A stretch of 64,000 nucleotides of DNA from Leptolyngbya sp. SIO1E4 (GTDB lineage: Bacteria; Cyanobacteriota; Cyanobacteriia; Phormidesmidales; Phormidesmidaceae): contig JAAHFU020000002.1 of assembly GCA_010672825.2 (NCBI GenBank), positions 1 to 64,000 on the forward strand. Direction: 5' to 3'. Every line of letters begins with the position of its first letter. Positions within the stretch are counted from its first letter, which is position 1. The position numbers were made by a program, and so were the translations under genes. The notes beneath the pieces were generated by a model. It was not told the DNA's origin and did no database searches. It worked only from the letters and a program-made list of their open reading frames with translations. Positions 44,688 through 54,440 of this stretch are shown here, piece after piece.

Positions 44688-45371
44688 ATGTGGGCTCAGT
44701 CTTTACGGGCAGTGACGACGCTTTTTCTTCAACAAACTTGTCCCTTATGCGATCGCCCGGCACCTGAAGATTTTTGCCGAGATTGCTGGCGTCAACTGCA
44801 AGGGTGTGCCTGTTGTGAGCCAGCCACCCCTGCTACAGATGCCTTGCCAGTGCTGGCTTGGGGGATATATCAGCGTCATCTCAAACAGGCGATCGCGGCC
44901 CTCAAATACGACCGTCATCGTCACCTGGCCCGACCCTTGGGAAAAGTGCTGGGCCAATGCTGGCAAACGTTTCCTTTGGTGACCCGCAAGCCCCCATTGG
45001 TCGTTCCGATTCCGCTCCATGCTCAGAAATTACGGGAGCGGGGGTTTAACCAGGCGGCGCTGTTAGCCGATGCTTTTTGTCAATATACGGGGCTGCGCCT
45101 TGTGCGTCAGGGGCTAGTGCGTCGGCGGGCAACGACTCCTCAATTTGGCCTGAATATCGAAAATCGTCAGAAAAACTTAGCCGATGCGTTTGCCATCGGA
45201 ACGGCTTTTCAGCGGGCTCGACCCCAGGTGCCTGTTTTACTCCTGGACGACATCTACACTACGGGGACAACGGTGAGGATGGCAGCGGCTGTACTCCGAC
45301 GTCAGGGAATTTCGGTCTGCGGTGTTGTGGCGATCGCCAAGGCAACCCTCAACGCTCCCAACGTCTCATAG
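44688..45371 (+). CDS. comF: ComF family phosphoribosyltransferase-like protein
   Basis: Protein of 227 residues with an N-terminal zinc-ribbon (CPLCDRPAPEDFCRDC) and a type I phosphoribosyltransferase domain. The PRPP loop LLLDDIYTTGTTV is complete. In naturally transformable bacteria ComF works in DNA uptake past the inner membrane; other members are of unclear substrate. KLRERGFNQAALLADAF is the conserved family block. Ribosome binding site: GGGGGGG about 10 bases ahead of the ATG. No other competence gene is near. Confidence 0.93.
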   Translation: MWAQSLRAVTTLFLQQTCPLCDRPAPEDFCRDCWRQLQGCACCEPATPATDALPVLAWGIYQRHLKQAIAALKYDRHRHLARPLGKVLGQCWQTFPLVTRKPPLVVPIPLHAQKLRERGFNQAALLADAFCQYTGLRLVRQGLVRRRATTPQFGLNIENRQKNLADAFAIGTAFQRARPQVPVLLLDDIYTTGTTVRMAAAVLRRQGISVCGVVAIAKATLNAPNVS

Positions 45372-45443
45372 GAAGCTGCAGTTGCAGTCAATTAAGGCGT
45401 GACTAGACAACTCCATGCGCAATCAGGCGCCAAACGTCAGTTA

Positions 45444-45884
45444 TCAAGTGGAGGGTGAATTCTGGGGTTTAAATCCTGAGGAGGGGTGCCCTTCTCGTCG
45501 TGTGTTCTGGTGCTGATTGGAGGGGGGATTTTCCACTTTGAGGGGAGGCTCTGCAGCGTGTAGCATGGCCGAGCCCTGAGGCGTTAATCCAGTGATTTGC
45601 TCAAATTGCTCTGGTGTTACCCCACTAGAGACCATGGCAGCTTCTTGCCATGCCTGCAAACGGTCTCGAACTTGCTCTAAAAAAAGCAGGCCGCGCGGCA
45701 TCGGATATCTCAGCCAGTTCTGAACCAAGACCTCTACCAGGGCTAGCTCAATCAGAAACCCAGGATAGTCTTTGACGAGTAAATCTAGCTTGGGGGCAAA
45801 CGTTTCCAACTCTTCTCCTGCTAGAGAATAACTCTCCACAATATGGTGTAAACGTTGCTGCTGTATAAGAGCATCCATTGGCAT
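45444..45884 (-). CDS. conserved hypothetical protein
   Basis: Soluble protein of 146 residues, helical in the first 100 residues (LDLLVKDYPGFLIELALVEVLVQNWL, then LLFLEQVRDRLQAWQEAAM), with a disordered Asn/Pro/Ser tail. No family recognised; the fold suggests a small helical domain. Alternative start two codons inside. It is convergent with comF and divergent from codA. Confidence 0.65.
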   Translation of the reverse strand: MPMDALIQQQRLHHIVESYSLAGEELETFAPKLDLLVKDYPGFLIELALVEVLVQNWLRYPMPRGLLFLEQVRDRLQAWQEAAMVSSGVTPEQFEQITGLTPQGSAMLHAAEPPLKVENPPSNQHQNTRREGHPSSGFKPQNSPST

Positions 45885-46075
45885 GAGCTTGAGTAATGAA
45901 GGGAAATAAAGAGATGCGTAAAAATATTCGACTTCTTACCCTTCTTTAGATCGTAATTCATTCCTCGATTGATTGTTGCGTGTTTCTGAAATTCACATGC
46001 GGTTAAACTCGCCACTTTACTAAAAATCACAGTTTGGTCTGATAGGGTAAGCCTGCTGAATCAGCTGAAATTCTG

Positions 46076-47329
46076 ATGTCAAAAGCGTGTTCCTTACTAT
46101 TGCGTCAAGGGCGATTAGTGGATGATCCTGATCGCCGCGTTGATATTGCCATTCGTGACGGCATCATTGCCGAGATAGCGCCTTCTCTGGACCTGGTGGC
46201 TAACACCGTTTTGGACTTAGACGGTCTATTAGTGAGTCCCCCGTTTGTGGAATCGCACATTCATTTAGACTCTGTGTTGACGGCGGGGCAGCCGCGTTGG
46301 AATCAGAGCGGCACCTTGTTTGAAGGCATTGAGATTTGGCGCGATCGCAAACAGTCTCTCACCGTTGCCGATGTCAAAGAACGGGCGATCGCGGCTCTCA
46401 AACTCCAGGCCAGTCAGGGGGTCTTGTTTGTGCGCAGCCATGCGGATGTCAGCGAGCCTAGTCTGACTCCCCTGAAAGGGCTGTTAGAGGTGCGGGAAGC
46501 GGTTAAAGACTGGATGACGCTGCAGGTAGTAGCCTTTCCCCAAGATGGCCTCTACAGTGCCCCGGGGAATGTTGAGCGACTGGAGGAAGCCCTGAAGTTG
46601 GGGGCCGATGCGGTGGGGGGCATTCCCCATTACGAACTGACGCGAGAGGATGGCGTTAAATCTGTCCACACTATTTTTGAGTTGGCTGAGAAATACGATC
46701 GCCTCATTGATATCCACTGTGACGAGATTGATGACGACCAGTCTCGTTTTCTGGAGGTGTTGGTGGCAGAATCCATTCGCCGCGATATGGGAAGTCGAGT
46801 AACGGCTAGCCATACAACCGCCTTTGGTTCCTATAACAATGCCTATGCTTTCAAGCTAATGGGCTTTTTGCAGCGATCGCTCATTAACTTTGTTGCCAAT
46901 CCCCTTATTAACCTCACCCTTCAGGGCAGAACCGATACCTATCCTAAACGGCGCGGGCTCACGCGAGTTAAAGAACTCTGGCAAAACGGGCTGAACGTGA
47001 GTTTGGGCCACGACTGCATTCAAGACCCCTGGTATAGCTTAGGCACTGGGAATTTGTTAGAGGTGGCATCCATGGCAGTGCATGCCTGCCAAATGACCGG
47101 ACGAGACGAATTAATCGCCAGCTATGCCATGGTGACCACCCATGGAGCGACCACCCTGAAGCTGTCAGATCGCTATGGCATCGCTGTCGGTAAACCCGCT
47201 AACCTGATTGCCTTAGAGGCCCAAGATGCGATCGCAGCTATTCAGAAACGGGCTACAGTTTGTCATGTCATCGCCCAGGGTAGGCACTTAGTCAGTACAA
47301 CGCCTCCCCAGGTCATTTGGCAGGGCTGA
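46076..47329 (+). CDS. codA: cytosine deaminase
   Basis: Amidohydrolase of 417 residues that deaminates cytosine to uracil in pyrimidine salvage (isocytosine and related rings may also serve). The catalytic residues fall at the same numbers as in E. coli CodA: His61 and His63 (SHIHLD), Gln156 (AFPQDG), His214 and Glu217 (HCDEIDDDQS), His246 (SHTTAF) and Asp313 (GHDCIQDPW). So the metal site and the substrate pocket are complete. No permease codB is adjacent. No strong ribosome binding site is seen before the ATG. Confidence 0.94.
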   Translation: MSKACSLLLRQGRLVDDPDRRVDIAIRDGIIAEIAPSLDLVANTVLDLDGLLVSPPFVESHIHLDSVLTAGQPRWNQSGTLFEGIEIWRDRKQSLTVADVKERAIAALKLQASQGVLFVRSHADVSEPSLTPLKGLLEVREAVKDWMTLQVVAFPQDGLYSAPGNVERLEEALKLGADAVGGIPHYELTREDGVKSVHTIFELAEKYDRLIDIHCDEIDDDQSRFLEVLVAESIRRDMGSRVTASHTTAFGSYNNAYAFKLMGFLQRSLINFVANPLINLTLQGRTDTYPKRRGLTRVKELWQNGLNVSLGHDCIQDPWYSLGTGNLLEVASMAVHACQMTGRDELIASYAMVTTHGATTLKLSDRYGIAVGKPANLIALEAQDAIAAIQKRATVCHVIAQGRHLVSTTPPQVIWQG

Positions 47330-47660
47330 CTGTGAAATTCACCTAGTCAACTTGTAAATATCCGGTGAAGGTGTGCCTGATTCTGCCCGAGTTGGAGGCT
47401 TCATGGACACAATGAGGATGAGCGGGATTTTTGTCAGGGCTCAGCCTCTGTCTCTCTGAAGATTAAGACTTTGGGAGACGAGTCTACAGCCTTTAGATAA
47501 GCCTAAAACACGCTGGCTATAGGAGTTCTGAAAGTCCCCCTAAACCATTCCGACATAGGAACTGTTAGGGCCTCATCAAGTCAGTACGACGATTAAAGTC
47601 GTCAGCCTGATGAAGATCTAGTAGAGATGCTGGTTTAAGGGTTGTTGTCGATTAGCGTTC
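47330..47660. other. intergenic region, 331 bp, before the kinase gene
   Basis: Probable promoter and leader of the kinase. A two-step hairpin (CATCA 47574-47578 with TGATG 47608-47612, and ACGAC with GTCGT inside) lies about 50 bp before the start and could affect translation. Nothing else is recognised. Confidence 0.45.
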
Positions 47661-49469
47661 ATGGATTGCGATCTCATGTCCATGCAAATTTTGGGTGGCC
47701 GATATCATGTTCTTAGGCACCTGGGTGGAGGTGGCTTTGGGCAGACGTTTTTAGCGCAAGATCGGCATTTGCCGGGCGACCCTTGCTGTGTTGTTAAGCG
47801 TTTGCAGCCTCGTACTTCCGATCAACCCTCGTTGGAGTCGGCCCGACGGCTCTTTCATACTGAGGCGGAAGCACTCTATGACTTAGGAAACCATGATCGC
47901 ATTCCTCGCCTATTGGCTCACTTTGAAGAGGACGAACAGTTTTACCTGGTTCAGGAATATATTGAAGGGTCTCTCTTAACGGAGGAAATTCATCCAGGGA
48001 ACCAATTATCTGAGCAGCAAGCGATTGAATTGCTCCAGGATCTCTTGGAAACCCTCTGTACTGTTCACAATCACAAGGTGATTCACCGAGACATCAAGCC
48101 CTCTAACCTGATTCGCCGCAACCGTGACGGCAGAATAGTTCTGATTGATTTTGGCTCGGTCAAACAAATCAGCAGCCAAGCCATCGAACAGCAGGGGCAG
48201 GTCAGTATGACAGTGGCGATTGGGTCACTGGGGTACATGCCAAATGAACAATTGGCTGGGCAACCCTACCTGAGCAGTGACATCTATGCCGTGGGTATCT
48301 TGGCGCTGCAAGGGCTGACTGGGTTAGAGCCCAGACGCTTACCTAAAGACCCGCGCACGAGCGAGTTAATGTGGCGTGAGTTAGTTTCGATCAAGCCTGC
48401 GTTTGCCGATGTCCTAGATTTGATGGTGCGTTACGACTTTCGGCAGCGCTATCCCTCAGCCAGAGAAGCCCTGGCAGCCCTTAACCGAGCCGTCATGCCG
48501 CCGGGGGCTACCCTGGTGCCTGTGGATCTCAGTTCTGAAGCGCTAGAAGCCCATGTGGCTTGGTTAGAGCGGGCGGATGAACTCTTTCAGAAAAATCGCT
48601 TTGAAGAGGCTGGCCGTTGCTATGAAAAAGTCACTCAGGTGCAGCCCAAGGCGACCACCGCTTGGTTTAAGCTCGGTATTTCCTTAGAAAATCTAGAGAA
48701 GTACGAAGAGGCGATCAGTGCTTATCAGCAGGTGACCCAGCAACAGCCGCAGGACTATTTGGCCTGGCTCAAACAGGCAAAAGCCCTAGAACAGCTGGAG
48801 CGCTATGAAGAAGCCCTGGCAGCTTATGAGGAAGTGTTAGGGTTGCAGCCCCAAAACTATTGGGCTTGGGCGGATCAGGGTCAGCTATTAGAGCGCCTAG
48901 AGCGCATCGACGATGCGCTGGCAGCCTATGACCGGGCTGTACAGCTGAAACCTGATTTTCAATTTGCTCAAGATAAGCGGAAGCATCTGCTGATTGCGCT
49001 GCAGCGAGTTGATCAGCTGTACACGTTGCAGCATTACGATGATGCGATCGCAGCCTGTGATCGAACTCTCCAAGAGAACCCTGAAGATGCGATGGCCTGG
49101 CTCATGCGAGGTATGGCCTTAGAAAATCAGCAGGAACTGGAAGAGTCTGCCATTGCTTACAACCATGTTGTGCGTTTGCAACCAGATGATCATATGGCGT
49201 GGTTCCGCTTGGGGACAGTTCTAGAATCGTTAGGGCACCTCGAACGAGCAGAGAAAGCCTATGGCAACGTGACGCGCCTGCAGCCCCAAAATCATTGGGC
49301 GTGGCACCAGCGCGGTCGCATATTAGAAAAATTAGAAGACTATCGAGAGGCGATCGTGGCCTATCAGCGGGTTACCCAAATCCAGCCGAGTTTTCAGCCT
49401 GCTCAAGAAGCCCACCAGCGCCTCTTGAACGAAACATTGGCCCCGGTGGTTTCTCAATCTTGCCAATAG
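47661..49469 (+). CDS. Ser/Thr protein kinase with TPR repeats
   Basis: Hanks-type kinase of 602 residues. The glycine loop LGGGGFGQTF is at 21-30, Lys46 (VVKRL), the catalytic loop HRDIKPSN at 142-149 and DFG at 163-165, so it should be active. About residues 290-590 hold eight tetratricopeptide repeats (EEALAAYEEVLGLQPQNYWAW type). There is no membrane span, so it is a soluble kinase that finds its targets through the repeats. Such kinase-TPR proteins are common in filamentous cyanobacteria. Three ATGs (47661, 47676, 47682) are possible starts. Confidence 0.93.
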   Translation: MDCDLMSMQILGGRYHVLRHLGGGGFGQTFLAQDRHLPGDPCCVVKRLQPRTSDQPSLESARRLFHTEAEALYDLGNHDRIPRLLAHFEEDEQFYLVQEYIEGSLLTEEIHPGNQLSEQQAIELLQDLLETLCTVHNHKVIHRDIKPSNLIRRNRDGRIVLIDFGSVKQISSQAIEQQGQVSMTVAIGSLGYMPNEQLAGQPYLSSDIYAVGILALQGLTGLEPRRLPKDPRTSELMWRELVSIKPAFADVLDLMVRYDFRQRYPSAREALAALNRAVMPPGATLVPVDLSSEALEAHVAWLERADELFQKNRFEEAGRCYEKVTQVQPKATTAWFKLGISLENLEKYEEAISAYQQVTQQQPQDYLAWLKQAKALEQLERYEEALAAYEEVLGLQPQNYWAWADQGQLLERLERIDDALAAYDRAVQLKPDFQFAQDKRKHLLIALQRVDQLYTLQHYDDAIAACDRTLQENPEDAMAWLMRGMALENQQELEESAIAYNHVVRLQPDDHMAWFRLGTVLESLGHLERAEKAYGNVTRLQPQNHWAWHQRGRILEKLEDYREAIVAYQRVTQIQPSFQPAQEAHQRLLNETLAPVVSQSCQ

Positions 49470-49569
49470 AGATTCTGCGGAACTTCCATGCGGGACTTGA
49501 GGCCAGGCGTTAGTATTGTTAAGAACTGTTTTAGGCCATGACAGTTCATGATGTGCCTGGTTTTGCACT

Positions 49570-52500
49570 ATGCCCCAGCCTGCTCCTTCTGCTGAGCCCC
49601 CTCTTTCGGAAACGCCGAACCATCAAAACGGTCATCGGCCTGCGGTGACTGCTCAAGATGACAACATTATTCGGGTGCGAGGCGCACGGCAGCACAACCT
49701 GAAAAACATTGACCTGGAGTTTCCTCGCAATCAGCTCATTGTCTTTACTGGGGTGTCTGGATCGGGCAAATCCTCCCTAGCCTTTGACACTATCTTTGCG
49801 GAGGGGCAACGGCGCTATGTAGAATCTCTCAGCGCCTATGCCCGTCAGTTTTTAGGGCAAGTTGATAAGCCGGATGTAGATGCCATTGAAGGCTTAAGTC
49901 CGGCTATTTCTATTGACCAAAAATCCACCTCCCATAATCCGCGTTCTACGGTGGGGACGGTGACCGAAATCTATGACTATCTGCGGCTGCTGTTTGGTCG
50001 GGCTGGGGAACCCCATTGCCCCCACTGCGATCGCTCCATCTCACCTCAAACCCTAGATCAGATGATTGATCAGGTGATGCAGTTACCCGATAGAACCCGA
50101 TTTCAGATCTTGGCGCCAGTGGTGCGGGGCAAGAAAGGGACCCATAAGAAACTGCTGTCGGCGCTGGCTGCAGAAGGCTTTGTGCGGGTGCGGGTGAATG
50201 GGGAAATCCGCGACCTAAACGATAATATCGAACTCGATAAAAACCATGCCCACACGATTGAGGTGGTGGTAGATCGTCTCGTGAAAAAAGATGATTTACA
50301 AGAACGCTTAGCAGACTCTCTCACCACCTGTCTTAAACGCTCTGAAGGCATTGCTGTGATTGATATCCTGGCTGAGCGTTCTGAAAAGCCGGGGGTTTCT
50401 GCAGAGTCGGGGACAAAAGTTGTTCCCTTGGCCCCCGCTGCCCTATCAGATCGCCTACCCATGGCGGCAGAAAAAGGGGCCGCTTATGGCCCTGGGGATG
50501 CGCTGCCTGAGGAGATGGTATTTTCCGAAAACTTTGCCTGCCCTGAGCATGGGGCGGTGATGGAAGAATTGTCGCCCCGCCTATTTTCCTTTAACTCGCC
50601 CTATGGGGCCTGCCCCCATTGCCATGGGCTGGGCAACCTGCGGACGTTTACTGCTGACCTGGTGGTTCCTGACCCCACCCTGCCCGTTTATGCGGCGATC
50701 GCCCCTTGGTCTGAAAAAGACAATACCTACTACTTCTCATTGCTATACAGTGTTGGTCAGGCCTTTGGGTTTGAGATTCAAGATCGTTGGGAAACCCTGA
50801 CGCCAGAACAGCAGCACGTAGTGCTTTACGGGTCTGACGAGAAAATTTACATCGAAACAGACTCGCGATATCGCGATAAAAAAGGCTATCACCGGATTTA
50901 TGAAGGGGTGTTGCCCATTCTGGAACGCCAATATCGGGAAAGTACCTCAGAAGCCTATAAGCAGAAGCTGGAGAAATACCTGATTGATCAGCCCTGTGAA
51001 GTGTGTCACGGTGCGCGCCTGAAGCCTGAAGCGCTGGCAGTGGTGATGGGGCCTTATAGCATCAATGACCTCACTGATGTCTCGATTCGAGAATGCCTGA
51101 GCCGGATTAAAAAGTTGGTAGGCGAAGAAGGGGAAGCGCCGTTGCTCTCTCCTCGGCAGCGGCAAATTGGGGACCTCGTGCTGCGGGAGATTCGAGCGAG
51201 GTTACAGTTCATGTTGGATGTCGGGCTAGACTATCTGACTCTGCATCGCACTGCCATGACCCTTTCTGGGGGCGAGGCCCAGCGTATTCGCCTGGCCACC
51301 CAAATCGGGTCTGGGTTGACGGGGGTTCTCTACGTGCTGGATGAACCCAGTATTGGTCTGCATCAGCGGGATAATGATCGTCTCCTTAGCACCCTGCAGC
51401 GGCTACGCGATTTGGGCAATACGCTGATTGTGGTGGAGCACGACGAAGACACCATTCGAGCTGCGGATCACTTGGTGGATATTGGCCCCGGAGCCGGTAT
51501 CCATGGGGGCCGCATTGTGGCCCAGGGAAATCTGCAAACCCTGATGGAGGCTACCGATTCGCTCACGGGTGCCTATCTGTCAGGACGTCAGGTAATTCCT
51601 ACCCCGGCCACCCGGCGAGAGGGCAATGGGCGATCGCTGAAGCTGATCAACGCCTGGCGCAACAATCTCAAGAACATTAATGTTGAGATTCCCCTGGGCA
51701 AGCTGGTGTGTGTAACGGGGGTCTCGGGCTCCGGCAAATCGACGCTGGTGAATGAGCTACTCTATTCAGCACTGCGACAACACTTTGGCAGCAAAATTCC
51801 TTTTCCAAAGCAGCTAGATAAGGTGTCAGGCTTAAAGTCTTTGGATAAGGCGATCGTGATTGATCAGTCGCCGATTGGACGCACCCCTCGCTCTAACCCC
51901 GCTACCTATACCGGGGTTTTTGATGTAATTCGGGAACTATACGCCTCTACCGTGGAAGCTAAGGCCCGGGGCTATAAAGCTGGGCAGTTCTCCTTCAATG
52001 TCAAAGGTGGCCGCTGTGAAGCCTGCAGTGGTCAAGGCGTTAACGTCATTGAGATGAACTTCTTGCCCGATGTGTATGTGCAGTGCGAGGTGTGTAAAGG
52101 GGCTCGCTATAACCGGGAAACCCTGCAGGTGAAGTATAAAGGCAAAACCATTGCCGATGTGCTGAACATGACGGCTGAAGAAGCCCTGGATTTCTTTCAA
52201 AACATTCCAAAGGCCGCGACCCGACTCCAAACCATGGTGGACGTAGGGTTGGGATATGTGCGTCTGGGGCAGACGGCTCCGACCCTGTCTGGGGGGGAGG
52301 CCCAACGGATGAAGCTGGCCTCGGAATTGGCTCGACGTGCCACTGGCAAGACCCTATATCTGATCGATGAACCCACGACAGGGCTCTCTTTCTACGATGT
52401 CCATAAGCTACTAGACGTGGTGCAGCGCCTAGTGGACAAGGGGAACTCAGTCTTGATGATTGAACACAACCTGGATGTGATTCGCTGTGCCGATTGGGTG

Positions 52501-52656
52501 ATTGATTTAGGGCCAGAGGGGGGCGATCGCGGCGGCGAACTCATCGCCACAGGTACCCCTGAGCAAGTCGCACAAAATCCCACCTCCTACACCGGGTATT
52601 ACCTGGCTAAAGTTCTTAAACAGCATCCTCCCCAACCAGCAGATCATGAGCCATGA
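49570..52656 (+). CDS. uvrA: excinuclease ABC subunit A
   Basis: DNA damage sensor of nucleotide excision repair, working with UvrB. The two ABC modules are clear: Walker [10 protein letters not shown] (61-69) with signature LSGGEAQRI, and GVSGSGKST with LSGGEAQRM further on. The zinc-binding segments include [10 protein letters not shown] and [10 protein letters not shown]. In the first module the usual CxxC reads ACPEHG, one Cys being replaced by His. At 1028 residues it exceeds the usual 940 or so through an N-terminal tail of about 30 residues and an insert of some 45 residues before [12 protein letters not shown] single gene with no repair partners adjacent. Confidence 0.97.
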   Translation: MPQPAPSAEPPLSETPNHQNGHRPAVTAQDDNIIRVRGARQHNLKNIDLEFPRNQLIVFTGVSGSGKSSLAFDTIFAEGQRRYVESLSAYARQFLGQVDKPDVDAIEGLSPAISIDQKSTSHNPRSTVGTVTEIYDYLRLLFGRAGEPHCPHCDRSISPQTLDQMIDQVMQLPDRTRFQILAPVVRGKKGTHKKLLSALAAEGFVRVRVNGEIRDLNDNIELDKNHAHTIEVVVDRLVKKDDLQERLADSLTTCLKRSEGIAVIDILAERSEKPGVSAESGTKVVPLAPAALSDRLPMAAEKGAAYGPGDALPEEMVFSENFACPEHGAVMEELSPRLFSFNSPYGACPHCHGLGNLRTFTADLVVPDPTLPVYAAIAPWSEKDNTYYFSLLYSVGQAFGFEIQDRWETLTPEQQHVVLYGSDEKIYIETDSRYRDKKGYHRIYEGVLPILERQYRESTSEAYKQKLEKYLIDQPCEVCHGARLKPEALAVVMGPYSINDLTDVSIRECLSRIKKLVGEEGEAPLLSPRQRQIGDLVLREIRARLQFMLDVGLDYLTLHRTAMTLSGGEAQRIRLATQIGSGLTGVLYVLDEPSIGLHQRDNDRLLSTLQRLRDLGNTLIVVEHDEDTIRAADHLVDIGPGAGIHGGRIVAQGNLQTLMEATDSLTGAYLSGRQVIPTPATRREGNGRSLKLINAWRNNLKNINVEIPLGKLVCVTGVSGSGKSTLVNELLYSALRQHFGSKIPFPKQLDKVSGLKSLDKAIVIDQSPIGRTPRSNPATYTGVFDVIRELYASTVEAKARGYKAGQFSFNVKGGRCEACSGQGVNVIEMNFLPDVYVQCEVCKGARYNRETLQVKYKGKTIADVLNMTAEEALDFFQNIPKAATRLQTMVDVGLGYVRLGQTAPTLSGGEAQRMKLASELARRATGKTLYLIDEPTTGLSFYDVHKLLDVVQRLVDKGNSVLMIEHNLDVIRCADWVIDLGPEGGDRGGELIATGTPEQVAQNPTSYTGYYLAKVLKQHPPQPADHEP

Positions 52657-52879
52657 GCTATAGCGCTGGCCATTTTGATTAATACCAGTTCTCAGTTTTG
52701 AGTGCTGAGTTTTGAGTCGTAGAATTCCCGTACAGCGGGGCCTGTGGGGATTTCATCTGTAGTCGATATTGAGAGATTTGGTATAAGACGCCGAGTATCG
52801 CTCTTGTGCTCAGCACAGCATCAACATGGCTCGCAGTCTTGTCTACTTATAGGAACGATATCAAATTGCAGAAACGACA
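52657..52879. other. convergent uvrA-hlyD spacer with AGTTTTGAGT repeats
   Basis: CAGTTTTGAGTGC-TGAGTTTTGAGT (near 52692-52718) repeats a ten-base word that is common in cyanobacterial spacers. A CCCG/CGGG stem follows (52727-52739). No gene. Confidence 0.55.
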
Positions 52880-54427
52880 TTAACTGCCTGAACGCAGACT
52901 ATCGATTTTGCGCACAAAGAGATCGCTGAGAATGGTAATGACACGGCGCTCTCGCAATTTGATGTTAGCCGTTACCGCCATGCCAGATTGTAGGGTCAAC
53001 GCATCACCCAGGGTTTGAGATTCGAGGTCAATTTCTGTGGGAAACCGATAGACCGGATTTACCTGATCAGGGGGTAAGGCATCGGAGCCGATGTGAGTGA
53101 CTGTACCATCAACATCCCCAAATTCGCTAAAGGGGAAAGAATCAATGCGCACATCCACAGTCAAGGGGGTGTCCTCTTGGTCAAACTGCTGTCTCACAAA
53201 CCCAATATCGCGGTTGGTGATGAACACCCGAGCCACCAGGGTATCATCGGGCACAATTTCTAAAATCGGCTCGGTTGCGTTGGCTACGTATCCGGGTTGG
53301 TTAGCCCTCAGATTAAAGACCTGACCTGCTAAGGGCGCGCGGAGTTCCTGGTTCTCGATGGCATACTCAAGGCGACTGATTTGGCCGTCTAGCTCCTCTA
53401 GCTGCTTATCGTTTTCGACAATGATTTTGGTGAGCTGGCTATCAATGTTGGCGATTTGAGTATCGTTGGCAGCAATCCGATCTAACAACTCCTCGTCAGA
53501 CACAACAGCCGTGCGACGTAACTGCTCCTCAGCTTGGGTGATGGCTAGCAGGATGCGCTCTTCTTCTTGTCTGAGGCTATTGACTTCTGTTTGGCTGTTA
53601 TTGACCTCTTGTTCCTGCTGCCAATACTGCAAATCCGCGATCGCCCCAGCTTCTACCAAGGGTTCAAGACGATCTAAGATCGTTCGCTGAAGCCCAAGCC
53701 CCTGGATGGCATTGGCTAGCTGAATACGGGTTTGAGCAAGCTGCTCAATGAGTTGATCAGCTTCCAGCTGGTTAATGGCAATTTCAGAACTGAGACCACC
53801 CAACGATGCCCGCAAGCGTTCTCGTTGCTCGGGTGATAGGTTGTCAGCCGTGACATTGCCTTGCAGAATCGCCCGATAGAGCTGATTTTCTTCAATGAGG
53901 GTGACTCGGTTGCTGGTAAGACGAGCCATTTCTGGTGAGACGGTCGTAGGGATGCCGTCTACCGCGAGATCATCGGTTGGTTCAGAGGTCTCATTCAACT
54001 GAACCCGATAATATTCATTCTCTTCGACCAGGCTCTTGCGCACCTCTTTCAAGGAGGCAAGTTCGGCTTGGGAAGCCCTAGGATCTAGCGTGACGAGTAC
54101 TTGCCCTTGTTCAACCCTTTCTCCTTCATTCACCCGAATTTCATCGACTACCCCCCCAACGGGGGCTTGTACCGGCTGCACAACACCCCTGGGCTCAAGC
54201 TTGCCTTGGGCTGGAATCGCTTCTTCGATTTTTGCGAGGCAGGCCCAGGTGACGGTGGCGACGCTAACCCCGACAATGCCCCACACGACGTAGCGCGCCC
54301 AGCGGGGAGATTGCCGGAGGATGACGGAGCGATCAAAAGCGCTCTGTACATGAGTGGGTTCTGGTTTTGAGGGTACCTGGCCATTCTGTACTTGACCGTT
54401 TTGGGAAATCCGAGGGGTAGGAGTCAT
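52880..54427 (-). CDS. HlyD family membrane fusion protein
   Basis: Periplasmic adaptor of a type I secretion system, 515 residues. A single membrane span lies near residues 40-62 (YVVWGIVGVSVATVTWACL), the split biotinyl-lipoyl halves are VQAPVGGVVDEIRVNEG and LRAPLAGQVFNLRANQPGYV, and a long coiled-coil hairpin stretches over about 120-345 (Gln/Glu/Leu-rich). The beta-barrel domain follows. AGGAA stands before the ATG. It begins 13 bp after the ABC transporter gene, so both are one operon. The outer membrane channel must be encoded elsewhere, as is usual in cyanobacteria. Confidence 0.93.
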   Translation of the reverse strand: MTPTPRISQNGQVQNGQVPSKPEPTHVQSAFDRSVILRQSPRWARYVVWGIVGVSVATVTWACLAKIEEAIPAQGKLEPRGVVQPVQAPVGGVVDEIRVNEGERVEQGQVLVTLDPRASQAELASLKEVRKSLVEENEYYRVQLNETSEPTDDLAVDGIPTTVSPEMARLTSNRVTLIEENQLYRAILQGNVTADNLSPEQRERLRASLGGLSSEIAINQLEADQLIEQLAQTRIQLANAIQGLGLQRTILDRLEPLVEAGAIADLQYWQQEQEVNNSQTEVNSLRQEEERILLAITQAEEQLRRTAVVSDEELLDRIAANDTQIANIDSQLTKIIVENDKQLEELDGQISRLEYAIENQELRAPLAGQVFNLRANQPGYVANATEPILEIVPDDTLVARVFITNRDIGFVRQQFDQEDTPLTVDVRIDSFPFSEFGDVDGTVTHIGSDALPPDQVNPVYRFPTEIDLESQTLGDALTLQSGMAVTANIKLRERRVITILSDLFVRKIDSLRSGS

Positions 54428-54440
54428 GGTTCCTCAATGG

